Source: Methylibium sp965279545 (GTDB taxonomy: Bacteria; Pseudomonadota; Gammaproteobacteria; Burkholderiales; Burkholderiaceae_C). From it: a DNA stretch of 64,000 nt. Below, one piece after another: positions 1 through 7,733 of this stretch (position 1 is its first letter; each line of letters starts with the position of its first letter). A program made the position numbers and the translations under genes. The stretch spans positions 1,240,001 through 1,304,000 of the forward strand of contig NZ_OZ257250.1 of NCBI RefSeq assembly GCF_965279545.1, in the 5' to 3' direction. The notes beneath the pieces are model-generated. The model had not been told where the DNA came from and made no database searches. It was given only the letters and a program-made list of their open reading frames with translations.

Positions 1-813
1 CTGGCGGCTTTCGCCTTCATCGTCCTGGTCGGCGGCACGGCCCTGGCCCCTTCGGTGGCCCAGGCGCAGGCCGCAGCGAGCGGTGCGGCCCCATCGGCGG
101 GTGTGCTGCCCCCGGTTGCCGCGCCGCCAGCGTCGACGCAGGTGGTCGACAACCCCTACGGCCTGGAGTCGCTCTGGAAAACCAGCGACGGCATCGCGAA
201 GACGGTGCTGCTGATCCTGCTGATCATGTCGATGGGCAGCTGGTACATCATCGTCGTCAAGCTGGTCGAGCAGGCGAAGATCAACCGCCAGGCCAAGCTC
301 GCCGCCAAGACCTTCTGGAGCGCCGGCAGCGTGCGCCAGGGGGCCGACACGCTCGAGGCGGCCAGCCCGTTCCGCTTCATTGCCGAGGCCGGCCTCGAGG
401 CGACCAAGAAGCACAGCGGCCTGTTCGAACACGTGGACCTGAACAGCTGGGTCACGATGTCGATTCAGCGTGCGATGGACCGCGTGCAGAGCCGCCTGCA
501 GGACGGGCTGGCTTTTCTCGCCACGGTCGGCTCCACCGCGCCCTTCGTCGGCCTGTTCGGTACCGTCTGGGGCATCTACCACGCGCTCACCGCGATCGGC
601 GTCGCGGGCCAGGCGTCGATCGACAAGGTGGCCGGTCCGGTCGGTGAGGCCCTGATCATGACCGCCATCGGTCTGGCGGTCGCGGTGCCGGCGGTGCTGG
701 GCTACAACTGGCTGGTGCGTCGCAACAAGGGCTCGATGGAGGAGGTGCGGGCCTTCGGCAACGACCTGCATTCGGTGCTGCTGGCCACGAGCCAGACCCC
801 CGCCAGGGCCTGA
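1..813 (+). CDS. exbB: ExbB/TolQ-type proton channel subunit (5' end off window)
   Basis: Inner-membrane proton-channel subunit that works with ExbD and TonB to energise outer-membrane receptors. The frame is open from base 1 and encodes a hydrophobic stretch followed by Ala-Pro-Ser-Val-Ala-Gln-Ala, which looks like the end of a cleavable signal peptide, so the true start is upstream of the window. Three further hydrophobic segments follow: one near 190-265, then two typical of MotA/TolQ/ExbB (FLATVGSTAPFVGLFGTVWG and the GEALIMTAIGLAVAVPA region). Stop at 811-813, three bases before the first exbD. ExbB rather than TolQ or MotA because tonB follows. Confidence 0.93.
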   Translation: MAAFAFIVLVGGTALAPSVAQAQAAASGAAPSAGVLPPVAAPPASTQVVDNPYGLESLWKTSDGIAKTVLLILLIMSMGSWYIIVVKLVEQAKINRQAKLAAKTFWSAGSVRQGADTLEAASPFRFIAEAGLEATKKHSGLFEHVDLNSWVTMSIQRAMDRVQSRLQDGLAFLATVGSTAPFVGLFGTVWGIYHALTAIGVAGQASIDKVAGPVGEALIMTAIGLAVAVPAVLGYNWLVRRNKGSMEEVRAFGNDLHSVLLATSQTPARA

Positions 814-816
814 GCG

Positions 817-1248
817 ATGGCAATGAGCGTCGGTCCCTCGGGCGGGGATGAAGACGAGGTCGTGTCGACGATCAACACCACGCCGCTGGTCGACGTGATG
901 CTGGTGCTGCTGATCATCTTCCTGATCACGATCCCGGTCGTCACGACGTCGATCCCGGTCACGCTGCCCAAGGAGACGATCGAGGTTCGCGAAAGCAAGC
1001 CCGAGAGCGTCATCATCTCCGTCGACGCCGGTGGCGGCATCTACTGGTACGACAGCAAGCTGCCGAACACCAACGTGCTGGTCGACAGGCTCAAGAAGGT
1101 GGCGGTGATGAAGCCGCAGCCCGAGGTGCACCTGCGCGGCGACCTCGCGGCGCGCTACGACTCGGTCGGCAAGGTGGTCTATGCCTGCCAGCGTGCCGGC
1201 ATCACCAAGCTGTCGTTCATCACCGAGCCGCCGCCGCGCGGGGGCTGA
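817..1248 (+). CDS. exbD: ExbD-type biopolymer transport protein, first copy
   Basis: ExbD/TolR family subunit of the TonB-energising complex, 143 aa. It has a short cytoplasmic N-terminus, a single transmembrane helix (about residues 24-45) and a periplasmic domain. The membrane-embedded aspartate used for proton transfer is visible as D26 in TTPLVDVMLVLL. It starts three bases after exbB and is followed after 11 bases by a second exbD. Two ExbD copies in a row next to ExbB and TonB resembles the exbB-exbD1-exbD2 arrangement known from Xanthomonas; whether both copies enter the same complex is unknown. Confidence 0.93.
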   Translation: MAMSVGPSGGDEDEVVSTINTTPLVDVMLVLLIIFLITIPVVTTSIPVTLPKETIEVRESKPESVIISVDAGGGIYWYDSKLPNTNVLVDRLKKVAVMKPQPEVHLRGDLAARYDSVGKVVYACQRAGITKLSFITEPPPRGG

Positions 1249-1259
1249 AGGAGCAGGCC

Positions 1260-1697
1260 ATGGCCATGAGCCCGATGAGCAGCCAGGCCGGCGACGAGCC
1301 AGAGCTGATGCTGGAGATCAACACCACGCCCTTGATCGACGTGATGCTGGTGCTGCTGATCATGCTGATCATCACCATCCCGATCCAGCTGCATGCGATC
1401 AAGATCGACATGCCGGTCGGCCCGCCGCCGCAGCAGCTGACGCCGCCGCAGGTGGTGAAGATCGACATCGATGCGCACGATGCGATCTTCTTCAACGCCA
1501 TCCCGGTCGGCGGCCTGCCGGAGGTCGAGCGCCGGCTGCGCGAGATGGCCGCGTTGCCGCTGGACGCGCAGCCCGAGCTGCACCTGCGGCCCGACAAGCA
1601 AGCACAGTACCGCACCGTGGCCGGCGTGATGGCCGCGGTGCAGCGGCTCGGGCTCACCAAATTCGGCATCGTCGGCAGTGAACAGTTCATCGAGTAG
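1260..1697 (+). CDS. exbD: ExbD-type biopolymer transport protein, second copy
   Basis: Second ExbD/TolR family protein, 145 aa, with the same plan as its upstream neighbour: a cytoplasmic tail of about 20 residues, one transmembrane helix carrying D27 in NTTPLIDVMLVLLIM, and a periplasmic domain ending in FGIVGSEQFIE. The two copies are clearly homologous in the helix but diverge in the periplasmic part, so this is an old duplication. An AGGAG-like site (AAGGAG, 1248-1253) sits just before the ATG. Part of the exbB-exbD-exbD-tonB operon. Confidence 0.92.
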   Translation: MAMSPMSSQAGDEPELMLEINTTPLIDVMLVLLIMLIITIPIQLHAIKIDMPVGPPPQQLTPPQVVKIDIDAHDAIFFNAIPVGGLPEVERRLREMAALPLDAQPELHLRPDKQAQYRTVAGVMAAVQRLGLTKFGIVGSEQFIE

Positions 1698-1754
1698 CGC
1701 GGGACCCTGCGGCCACCGTGCGCCGCGGTGCCGGCCCGCGCGGAGTCCAGGGTC

Positions 1755-2402
1755 ATGGATCTGAGCTACGAGCGGCAGCCGCCGTCCAGGCGCCTCATCG
1801 GCTTCGTCGTCGTGGTGGTGCTGCACGTCTTCATCTTCTACGCGCTGGTGTCAGGCCTGGCCCGCAGCGTCGTCGAGGTCGTCCGCAAGCCGCTCGAAGC
1901 GAAGATCATCGCCGAGCTGCCACCGCCGCCTCCGCCCCCGCCGCCGAAGGAAATCCAGAAGCCGGCCCCGCCGCCGAAGGTGAAGGCGCCGCCTCCCCCG
2001 TACGTGCCGCCGCCGGAGATCGCACCGCCCCCCACCGTCGCACCGCCGCCGATCACCGTGGCCCCCGAACCTCCGAAGGTCGAATACAAGATCGAGCCGC
2101 CACCGCCGCCCGCACCACCGCCGGCACCTCCTGCACCGCCGGCGCCGAGCCGCAGCGACATCACCGTCGTCTGCCCGACGCAGGTGAAGCCGGAACTGCC
2201 GCGCCGCGCCTTGCAGGAAGGAGTCTCGGGCGTGGTGCGCGCACAGGCCCGCATCAGCGGTGGCGTCGTCAAGGAGGTCACGATCCTGTCGGGCCCGCGC
2301 ATCTTTCACGCGGCGGTCCGTGCCGCGATGCTGCAGTACAAGTGCGTGAGCAGTGCCGACGACGTGACCGCCGTGCAGGAGTTCGAGTTCAAGGTCGAGT
2401 GA
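1755..2402 (+). CDS. tonB: TonB family energy transducer
   Basis: Periplasm-spanning protein that couples the ExbBD proton channel to TonB-dependent outer-membrane receptors, 215 aa. One N-terminal transmembrane helix (about residues 14-34) carries the conserved histidine H24. It is followed by a proline-rich spacer (about residues 56-135) and a C-terminal TonB domain (about 140-215). The C-terminal domain has two cysteines (VVCPTQ and QYKCVSS) that could form a disulfide. I chose the ATG at 1755; a GTG at 1728 in frame would add nine residues with no function I can see. The stop lies 8 bases from the oppositely oriented aqpS stop. Confidence 0.9.
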   Translation: MDLSYERQPPSRRLIGFVVVVVLHVFIFYALVSGLARSVVEVVRKPLEAKIIAELPPPPPPPPPKEIQKPAPPPKVKAPPPPYVPPPEIAPPPTVAPPPITVAPEPPKVEYKIEPPPPPAPPPAPPAPPAPSRSDITVVCPTQVKPELPRRALQEGVSGVVRAQARISGGVVKEVTILSGPRIFHAAVRAAMLQYKCVSSADDVTAVQEFEFKVE

Positions 2403-2410
2403 ACAGTGGC

Positions 2411-3136
2411 CTACTCGATGACCTCGGGATGCTTGACAGCGATGCTGGTCTCCGTGGCGTCGCGCCGTGCGGTGGCTTGTGCGTCGGTATCGGGAGCACT
2501 CAATGCTCCGTGAAGGGCCACGCCGATGCCGGCACCGACGAGCTGGGCCACGATGAAGCCCGGAACGCTGGCGGGTGCGATGCCCGCAAAGCTGTCGCTG
2601 AACATCCGGCCGAACGCTGCCGCGGGATTGGCAAAGGAGGTGGACGCGGTGAACCAGTACGCCGCCCCGATGTAGCAGGCCACCATCGCCGCCACCCGAG
2701 CGGGAGGCGCCCGGAGGACGACCAGCAACAGCCCCGCCGTGGCCACGGCCTCGGCAATCCACTGTCCGGAGCCGCTGCGAATCCTGGTCGAGAGCTGCAG
2801 GATGGTGGCGTCGAACATCGCATGCGCCAGCCAGGCACCGAGCATTGCACCGGCCAGCTGGGCGACGACATAGGGTGCCAGCAGCGAACGGGGCATGGCC
2901 CCCCGTGAGGCCATCACGAGCGACACGGCGGGGTTGAAGTGCGCACCGCTCACGGGCCCGAACACTTCGATGAGGACATAGAGCCCGCCCACCGTCGTGA
3001 GCGTGTTGGCCAGCAGCGCGATGGCGACGTTGCCGCCCGACAGGCGCTCGGCCATGATGCCGGAACCGATCACCACTGCCAGCAAAAGCGCCGTGCCGAG
3101 CGCTTCCGCGAGAATTTTGCGGGGAGCGCCGGTCAT
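2411..3136 (-). CDS. aqpS: MIP-family channel of the arsenic operon (AqpS-like)
   Basis: Major intrinsic protein (aquaglyceroporin-type) channel, 241 aa with six hydrophobic segments. Both signature boxes are visible: HFNPAVS in the first half and ANPAAAFGR in the second. In Sinorhizobium AqpS replaces an arsenite pump: arsenate is reduced by ArsC and arsenite leaves by the channel. Here the gene is last in arsR-arsI-arsC-arsC-aqpS and overlaps the preceding arsC by 4 bases (ATGA, 3133-3136), which supports that role. No ArsB or Acr3 pump is present in the window. Residues after about 220 are a hydrophilic tail. Confidence 0.88.
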   Translation of the reverse strand: MTGAPRKILAEALGTALLLAVVIGSGIMAERLSGGNVAIALLANTLTTVGGLYVLIEVFGPVSGAHFNPAVSLVMASRGAMPRSLLAPYVVAQLAGAMLGAWLAHAMFDATILQLSTRIRSGSGQWIAEAVATAGLLLVVLRAPPARVAAMVACYIGAAYWFTASTSFANPAAAFGRMFSDSFAGIAPASVPGFIVAQLVGAGIGVALHGALSAPDTDAQATARRDATETSIAVKHPEVIE

Positions 3137-3630
3137 GGTCGTCCGGCCCCGGCGATGTCCATCAAAGACCGCTCGAGTTCGGCCTCGTTCATCTTCTCGA
3201 GCGGCAATTCCAGCAACTGCATCATCCTGTCGGAGATCGACTGTCGGGTCATTTCGAACGCTTGCGCTCTTTGCGCCTCGGGCGCGTTCGACGGGTCCGG
3301 GTAGCCCCAGTGCACCTGCACCGGGCTGCCGGGCCAGTAGGGACATGTTTCTGCTGCCGCACTGTCGCAGACCGTGATGACGATGCGCATCTGCGGCGCA
3401 GTCGGCCCGACGAACTCGTCCCAACTCTTGCTGCGGCAGCCCGTCGTGTCGACGCCGGCTTCCTTCAGCGCGTCGAGCGCGAAGGGATTGATGCGGCCGC
3501 TGGGGGCGCTGCCGGCACTGAAGGCGTGAACATCTTTCCTGAACTTCTTGGCCCAGTGATTCAGCATGCCTTCCGCCAGAACACTGCGAGCGGAGTTGTG
3601 CGTGCAAAGGATGAGGACGTTCGTCGTCAT
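3133..3630 (-). CDS. arsC: Arsenate reductase, thioredoxin-coupled (LMW phosphatase fold), copy 2
   Basis: Reduces arsenate to arsenite by a cysteine relay, 165 aa. The phosphatase-like loop CTHNSAR holds the nucleophile C9 and R15. The redox pair C88 and C96 (TVCDSAAAETCPYW) matches the thioredoxin-coupled class of Staphylococcus pI258 ArsC. It differs from the upstream copy in the loop (H instead of G at the third position) and has its own C-terminal helix, so the two are paralogues rather than a fresh duplication. Its ATG is 3 bases downstream of the end of copy 1. Confidence 0.9.
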   Translation of the reverse strand: MTTNVLILCTHNSARSVLAEGMLNHWAKKFRKDVHAFSAGSAPSGRINPFALDALKEAGVDTTGCRSKSWDEFVGPTAPQMRIVITVCDSAAAETCPYWPGSPVQVHWGYPDPSNAPEAQRAQAFEMTRQSISDRMMQLLELPLEKMNEAELERSLMDIAGAGRP

Positions 3631-3633
3631 GGT

Positions 3634-4128
3634 TCAGCGGGTCCCGATGTCCTTGATTCCGTGCTGGATGCCGAGCTTGTCGAGCGCGGTCAGCGGCAGG
3701 GCCAGCATCAGTTCGATGCGGCGCTTGAGCGTCACCGCGGCGTCGAGAAATGCCTTGGTCTTTTGCTCGTCCGTGCCTTCGACGCCGGCCGGGTCGGGCA
3801 CGCCCCAGTGCGCCGTCATCGGTTGACCGGGCCAGACCGGGCAGACCTCGCCTGCCGCGTTGTCGCAGACGGTGAAGACGAAATCGAGGGCAGGAGCACC
3901 AGGCTGCGCGAATTCCTCCCAGCTCTTGCTGCGAAACCCATCGGTCGGAATGCGCCAGGTTGCCAGGGTCCGGAGAGCCAGCGGGTTCACTGCACCCTTC
4001 GGCTGGCTGCCGGCCGAGTAGGCCTTGAAGCGCTCGCCTCCCAGATGGGTCATCAGGCCTTCGGCCAGGATGGAGCGCGCCGAGTTGCCGGTGCAAATGA
4101 ACAGGACGTTGTAGGACTTGTCGGCCAC
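3634..4128 (-). CDS. arsC: Arsenate reductase, thioredoxin-coupled (LMW phosphatase fold), copy 1
   Basis: Arsenate reductase, 164 aa, with loop CTGNSAR (C12, R18) and redox cysteines C88 and C96 (TVCDNAAGEVCPVW), the same class as its downstream neighbour. I take the GTG at 4126-4128 as start: a good GAGGAG ribosome site (minus strand, about 4135-4140) precedes it at normal distance and the first residues match the family. It lies 10 bases after arsI. Two tandem ArsC copies in one operon may differ in substrate affinity or thioredoxin partner; the sequence alone does not say. Confidence 0.9.
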   Translation of the reverse strand: MADKSYNVLFICTGNSARSILAEGLMTHLGGERFKAYSAGSQPKGAVNPLALRTLATWRIPTDGFRSKSWEEFAQPGAPALDFVFTVCDNAAGEVCPVWPGQPMTAHWGVPDPAGVEGTDEQKTKAFLDAAVTLKRRIELMLALPLTALDKLGIQHGIKDIGTR

Positions 4129-4138
4129 GATGCACTCC

Positions 4139-4618
4139 TCAGCAGCAGGATGAAGTTTTCACCGCGACGCCGATCGGCTTGCCGCGCGGGGCCGAGCCAC
4201 AGCAGGCGGCGGCTTCGGCGGCCGGTGCGGCAGCGGCGGCGCGCTCGTTGAAGACCGGAATGTTCTCGAGCGTGTGGAAGGCTTCCCAGGGGAGGCCCTG
4301 CGGGTCCGTGACCCAGTGCTTCTCGCTGCGCGCGTAGCAGCAGGTGGTTTCGCCTTCATCGAGCAGCGCCATGTCGGCGGCCTGGGCGCGCAGCTTCATC
4401 TCGGCCAGTTCCTCGGGGTTGTCGGTCTGGATGCCGAGATGGTCGATGCCGGGCCGGTCGCCGCGGGTGGAGATCGCGAAGTTCACCGGCGGGTCCGTCA
4501 GCATCCATTTGGCGTAGTCGGCTTCGAGCCGCGCCGGCGCTGCGGCGAACAGCTTCGAATAGAAGCCGACGCTGGTGCCGAGATCATCGACATGCAGATG
4601 AACATGAAATCGCTTCAT
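4139..4618 (-). CDS. arsI: ArsI-type C-As lyase (vicinal oxygen chelate dioxygenase)
   Basis: Fe(II)-dependent ring/VOC-fold dioxygenase that removes the methyl or aryl group from trivalent organoarsenicals, 159 aa. Residues that fit characterised ArsI proteins are present: metal ligands H7 (or H5), H60 and E112, and the vicinal cysteine pair C93-C94 that binds the trivalent arsenical. The N-terminal MKRFHVHLHV start follows an AAGGAG site. The C-terminus is unusual in carrying two more Cys pairs, C139-C140 and the last two residues C158-C159, in an Ala-rich tail. CadI-type glyoxalase is the alternative name, but the operon and the Cys pair favour ArsI. Confidence 0.88.
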   Translation of the reverse strand: MKRFHVHLHVDDLGTSVGFYSKLFAAAPARLEADYAKWMLTDPPVNFAISTRGDRPGIDHLGIQTDNPEELAEMKLRAQAADMALLDEGETTCCYARSEKHWVTDPQGLPWEAFHTLENIPVFNERAAAAAPAAEAAACCGSAPRGKPIGVAVKTSSCC

Positions 4619-4632
4619 CGGGGTCTCCTTCT

Positions 4633-4956
4633 TCAACATTTGCAGGCCGCGGCTGTCTCGACGGCACAGGCCTTGCCTTCGCAGCAGTTCGCGGTGAGGT
4701 AGCCGAGCAGTGCGTTCATCTGCTCGTAGGCGGCGCGATAGACGAGGTAGCGCCCGTCGCGCTCCTGGCTCACCAGGCCGGCGTTCGACAACTCTTTCAG
4801 GTGGAAGGACAGCGTCGCACCCGGCACGCCCAGTGCCTCGCTGACGGTACCCGGCGTCAGGCCGGCCGGCCCGGCGACCACCAGGGCGCGGAACACCTGC
4901 AGCCGCAGCGGGTGGGCGAGGGCGCCGAGGGCGCGGACGATGCCTTGTTCTTCCAT
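4633..4956 (-). CDS. arsR: ArsR/SmtB family arsenic-responsive repressor
   Basis: Winged helix-turn-helix metalloregulator, 107 aa, first gene of the arsenic operon. The DNA-reading helix region is about residues 33-56 (TPGTVSEALGVPGATLSFHL). Arsenic-sensing cysteines are at the C-terminus: C91, C92 and C97, a spacing like Acidithiobacillus ArsR (C95, C96, C102) rather than the helix-3 CxC of plasmid R773 ArsR. Further cysteines close the protein (AAACKC). arsI starts 14 bases after its stop. Likely autoregulates through the palindrome that overlaps its start codon. Confidence 0.92.
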   Translation of the reverse strand: MEEQGIVRALGALAHPLRLQVFRALVVAGPAGLTPGTVSEALGVPGATLSFHLKELSNAGLVSQERDGRYLVYRAAYEQMNALLGYLTANCCEGKACAVETAAACKC

Positions 4957-4978
4957 ATTTCCAATTTAATCGAAATAT
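4955..4978 (-). promoter_or_regulatory. Candidate ArsR operator overlapping the arsR start codon
   Basis: A 24-bp imperfect palindrome: perfect 7-bp arms ATATTTC (4955-4961) and GAAATAT (4972-4978) around a 10-bp AT-rich centre. It covers the first two bases of the arsR ATG and the 22 bases upstream, and a TATATT hexamer (minus strand, 4979 to 4974) that could be a -10 box overlaps one arm. Position and symmetry fit autorepression by ArsR. A binding assay has not been seen; this is inference from sequence. Confidence 0.6.
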
Positions 4979-5073
4979 AGCAACCATGCAAGCCCGGAGT
5001 TGCCGGGCAGCGCCTCTCTTCAGGCTTCGCCCTGTCGCCCTGCGCAGCGCAGCGGCCGGCCCTCGCAGGAAAC

Positions 5074-5090
5074 GCGGCTGCGTCAGCCGC
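5074..5090 (-). terminator. Hairpin just after glnD, possible weak terminator
   Basis: A 6-bp stem (GCGGCT 5074-5079, AGCCGC 5085-5090) lies four bases beyond the glnD stop; read on the minus strand it is followed only by GTTTCC. A second hairpin (4992-5008, GCCCGG/CCGGGC) follows. Neither has a real T-run, so termination here is uncertain. Confidence 0.3.
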
Positions 5091-5093
5091 GGC

Positions 5094-7733
5094 TCACGGC
5101 GCGATCGCGTCGAGCAGCTCGGTCTCGATCGCGATCTGCTGGCGGTTCTGCTGCAGCGAGGCGCCGTTGATCAGGAAGGTGTCCTCGACGCGCTCACCGA
5201 GCGTGGTGACCTTGGCGAGCTGCAGGTTCAGCTGGTGGCGCGCCAGCACCCGCGCGATGGCATAGAGCAGGCCCGAGCGGTCGCTGGCCGACACGCTGAG
5301 CAGCCAGCGCTGGGCACGCTCGTCGGGCTTGAGCAGCACGCGCGGCGTGACGGGGAAGGACTTGACGCGGCGCGACAGGCGGCCGCGGCTCGGCTCCGGC
5401 AGGGGCCCGTCCGCCACCAGTGCCAGCGACAGCTGGGTCTCTACCAGCGAGATCAGGTCGCGGTAGGCCACGTCGAAGTACTGCTCCATGTGCTGCGAGA
5501 TGACCTGGAAGGTGTCGAGCGCGTAGCCGGCCGTGGTGGTGTGGATCTTGGCGTCGAGGATGTTGAAGCCCGCGCTGTCGAAGTAGCCGCAGATGCGCGC
5601 GAACAGCTCGGGACGGCCCGGCGCATAGACCAGCACCTGCAGCCCTTCACCGACACTGGAGAGGCGCGCTCGCACGATGGGAGAGGGGGTCTCGACGTGC
5701 CGGTAGAGCGAGCGTGCGTGCCAAGCGATGTCGGCGGCGTCGTGACGCACGAAGTAGCTGAGCTCGAGCGTGGCCCATAGCGGCTGCTGCACGCCGGGCG
5801 GCAGCGAGTACAGGTTGAGCACATGCACGGCTTCCTGCTTGCGCGCCTCGAGCTCGGCTGCGACGTTGGGCTTGGCCCCGCCCAGCGCCCGCAGCGTGGC
5901 GCGGTACAGGTCCTCGAGCAGCTTGCCCTTCCAGGCGTTCCAGACCTTGGGGCTGGTGCCGCGGATGTCGGCCACGGTCAGCAGGTAGAGCGCGGTCAGC
6001 GTGCGCTGGTCCTTCACCTTGGCGGCGAAGGTCTCGATGACATCGGCGTCGCTGAGGTCTTCCTTTTGCGCGAGGCGGCTCATGGTCAGGTGCTCCCTGA
6101 CCAGGAACTCGATCAGCTGCGCATCCTCGCGCGCGACGCCGTGGTCACGGCAGAAACGCCGGACCTCGATGCCGCCGAGGTCGGAGTGGTCGCCGCCGCG
6201 GCCCTTGGCCACGTCGTGGAACAGCGCCGCCACGTAGAGCACCCAGGGCCGCTCGAACTGCGCGCCGAGCTGCGAGCAGAACGGGTACTCGTGGGCGTGC
6301 TCGGCAATGAAGAAGCGCCGCACGTTGCGCAGCACCATCAGGATGTGCTGGTCCACGGTGTAGACGTGGAACAGGTCGTGCTGCATCTGGCCGACGATGC
6401 GGCGGAACACCCACAGGTGGCGACCCAGCACCGAGGTCTCGTTCATCAGCCGGAAGGCGTGCGTCTGGCGGCCCGAGGGGTTGATGAGGATCTGCATGAA
6501 CAGCGCGCGGTTCACCGGATCGCGCCGGAACGCGCCGTTCATCACGTCGCGCGAGTTGTAGAGCGCGCGCAGCGTGCGGGCCGACAGGCCCTTCATGCCG
6601 ACCGTCTGCTGGTAGGTCACGAAGGTCTCGAGGACGGCGTGCGGGTCGCGCTGGTACAGGTCGTCGCTGACAACCTCGAGCATGCCGCCGCGGTCGAGGA
6701 ACTTGTCGTTGATCGGGCGCATCGGCGCCTTGCCGGTGCCCTGGATCTGCTCCTCGATGTTGAGCATCAGGATCTGGTTGAGCTGCGCCACCGCCTTGGC
6801 GGCCCAGTAGTAGCGGCGCATCAGTGCTTCGGAGGCACGGCGCTCGCGCGTGCTCTGGTAGCCGAAGCTCTCGGCCACGGCGGTCTGCAGGTCGAACACC
6901 AGGCGGTCCTCGCGCCGGCCCGCCACCATGTGCAGGCGTGCGCGGATGAGCTTGAGCAGGCCCTCGTTGCGATGCAGCTGCTTGACCTCGAAGGGCGTGA
7001 CCATGCCGTTGGCGGCGAGCGCCGCCCACGTCTTGCCCAGGCCGGCTGCGCGGGCGATCCAGATCACGGTCTGCAGGTCGCGCAGGCCGCCGGGGCTCTC
7101 CTTGCAGTTGGGCTCGAGCGAGTACGGTGTGTCCTCGTACTTGGTGTGGCGCTGGTGCATCTCCAGCGTCTTCGCGCGCAGGAAGGCAGCGGGGTCGAGC
7201 GCGGCCATGTGGCTGCGCCGGAACTCGTCGAACACGCGTCGCGCGCCGCACAGGAAGCGCGCTTCGAGCAGCGCGGTCTGCACCGTCACGTCGCGCTCGG
7301 CCTCGGCCACGCATTCGGCCACGGTGCGCACGCTCGAGCCGATCTCCAGGCCGATGTCCCAGCAGGCGGTGATGAAGCCGCTGACGGTGGATTTCAGCGC
7401 ATCGTTGTCGTGCTCGTCGCCTTGCGTGGTGGGCAGCAGCACGAGCACGTCGACGTCGGAGTACGGGAACAGTTCGCCGCGCCCATAGCCGCCCACGGCC
7501 ACCAGCGCGGCACCCTTGGGCATCAGCGCGTGTTGCCACAGGTGCAGCAGCGTGGCGTCGACGTGGCGCGCCAGGCCGCGGATCAGCCGCGTGGCGGCCG
7601 GTGCCGTGGGGCGCGAGGCGCGGAAGTGCTCGATCAGCGCGGCCTTGCCGTCGCGCAGGCGCGCGCGCAATGCAGGTACGGTCGGCGCCGCGACGGAGAC
7701 AGGTTTCAGCACCGCGCTCACCGCGACGCGCAT
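5094..7733 (-). CDS. glnD: PII uridylyltransferase/uridylyl-removing enzyme
   Basis: Nitrogen sensor that uridylylates PII (GlnB/GlnK) when glutamine is low and removes UMP when it is high, 879 aa, the usual GlnD size. Domains in order: nucleotidyltransferase with GGYGRGELFPYSDVD at residues 81-95, a GlnD helical linker, an HD hydrolase domain (HDVAKGRGGDHS, about 500-515), and two C-terminal ACT domains (roughly 690-770 and 800-879) that bind glutamine. Start ATG at 7733 overlaps the map stop by one base (TGATG), so the two are coupled; a longer in-frame extension upstream would run inside map and is rejected. Confidence 0.95.
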   Translation of the reverse strand: MRVAVSAVLKPVSVAAPTVPALRARLRDGKAALIEHFRASRPTAPAATRLIRGLARHVDATLLHLWQHALMPKGAALVAVGGYGRGELFPYSDVDVLVLLPTTQGDEHDNDALKSTVSGFITACWDIGLEIGSSVRTVAECVAEAERDVTVQTALLEARFLCGARRVFDEFRRSHMAALDPAAFLRAKTLEMHQRHTKYEDTPYSLEPNCKESPGGLRDLQTVIWIARAAGLGKTWAALAANGMVTPFEVKQLHRNEGLLKLIRARLHMVAGRREDRLVFDLQTAVAESFGYQSTRERRASEALMRRYYWAAKAVAQLNQILMLNIEEQIQGTGKAPMRPINDKFLDRGGMLEVVSDDLYQRDPHAVLETFVTYQQTVGMKGLSARTLRALYNSRDVMNGAFRRDPVNRALFMQILINPSGRQTHAFRLMNETSVLGRHLWVFRRIVGQMQHDLFHVYTVDQHILMVLRNVRRFFIAEHAHEYPFCSQLGAQFERPWVLYVAALFHDVAKGRGGDHSDLGGIEVRRFCRDHGVAREDAQLIEFLVREHLTMSRLAQKEDLSDADVIETFAAKVKDQRTLTALYLLTVADIRGTSPKVWNAWKGKLLEDLYRATLRALGGAKPNVAAELEARKQEAVHVLNLYSLPPGVQQPLWATLELSYFVRHDAADIAWHARSLYRHVETPSPIVRARLSSVGEGLQVLVYAPGRPELFARICGYFDSAGFNILDAKIHTTTAGYALDTFQVISQHMEQYFDVAYRDLISLVETQLSLALVADGPLPEPSRGRLSRRVKSFPVTPRVLLKPDERAQRWLLSVSASDRSGLLYAIARVLARHQLNLQLAKVTTLGERVEDTFLINGASLQQNRQQIAIETELLDAIAP

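Noticed and set aside
1718..2908. Long frame overlapping tonB and aqpS
   Set aside because: Ala/Arg-rich shadow of the proline-rich tonB segment; no domain seen.
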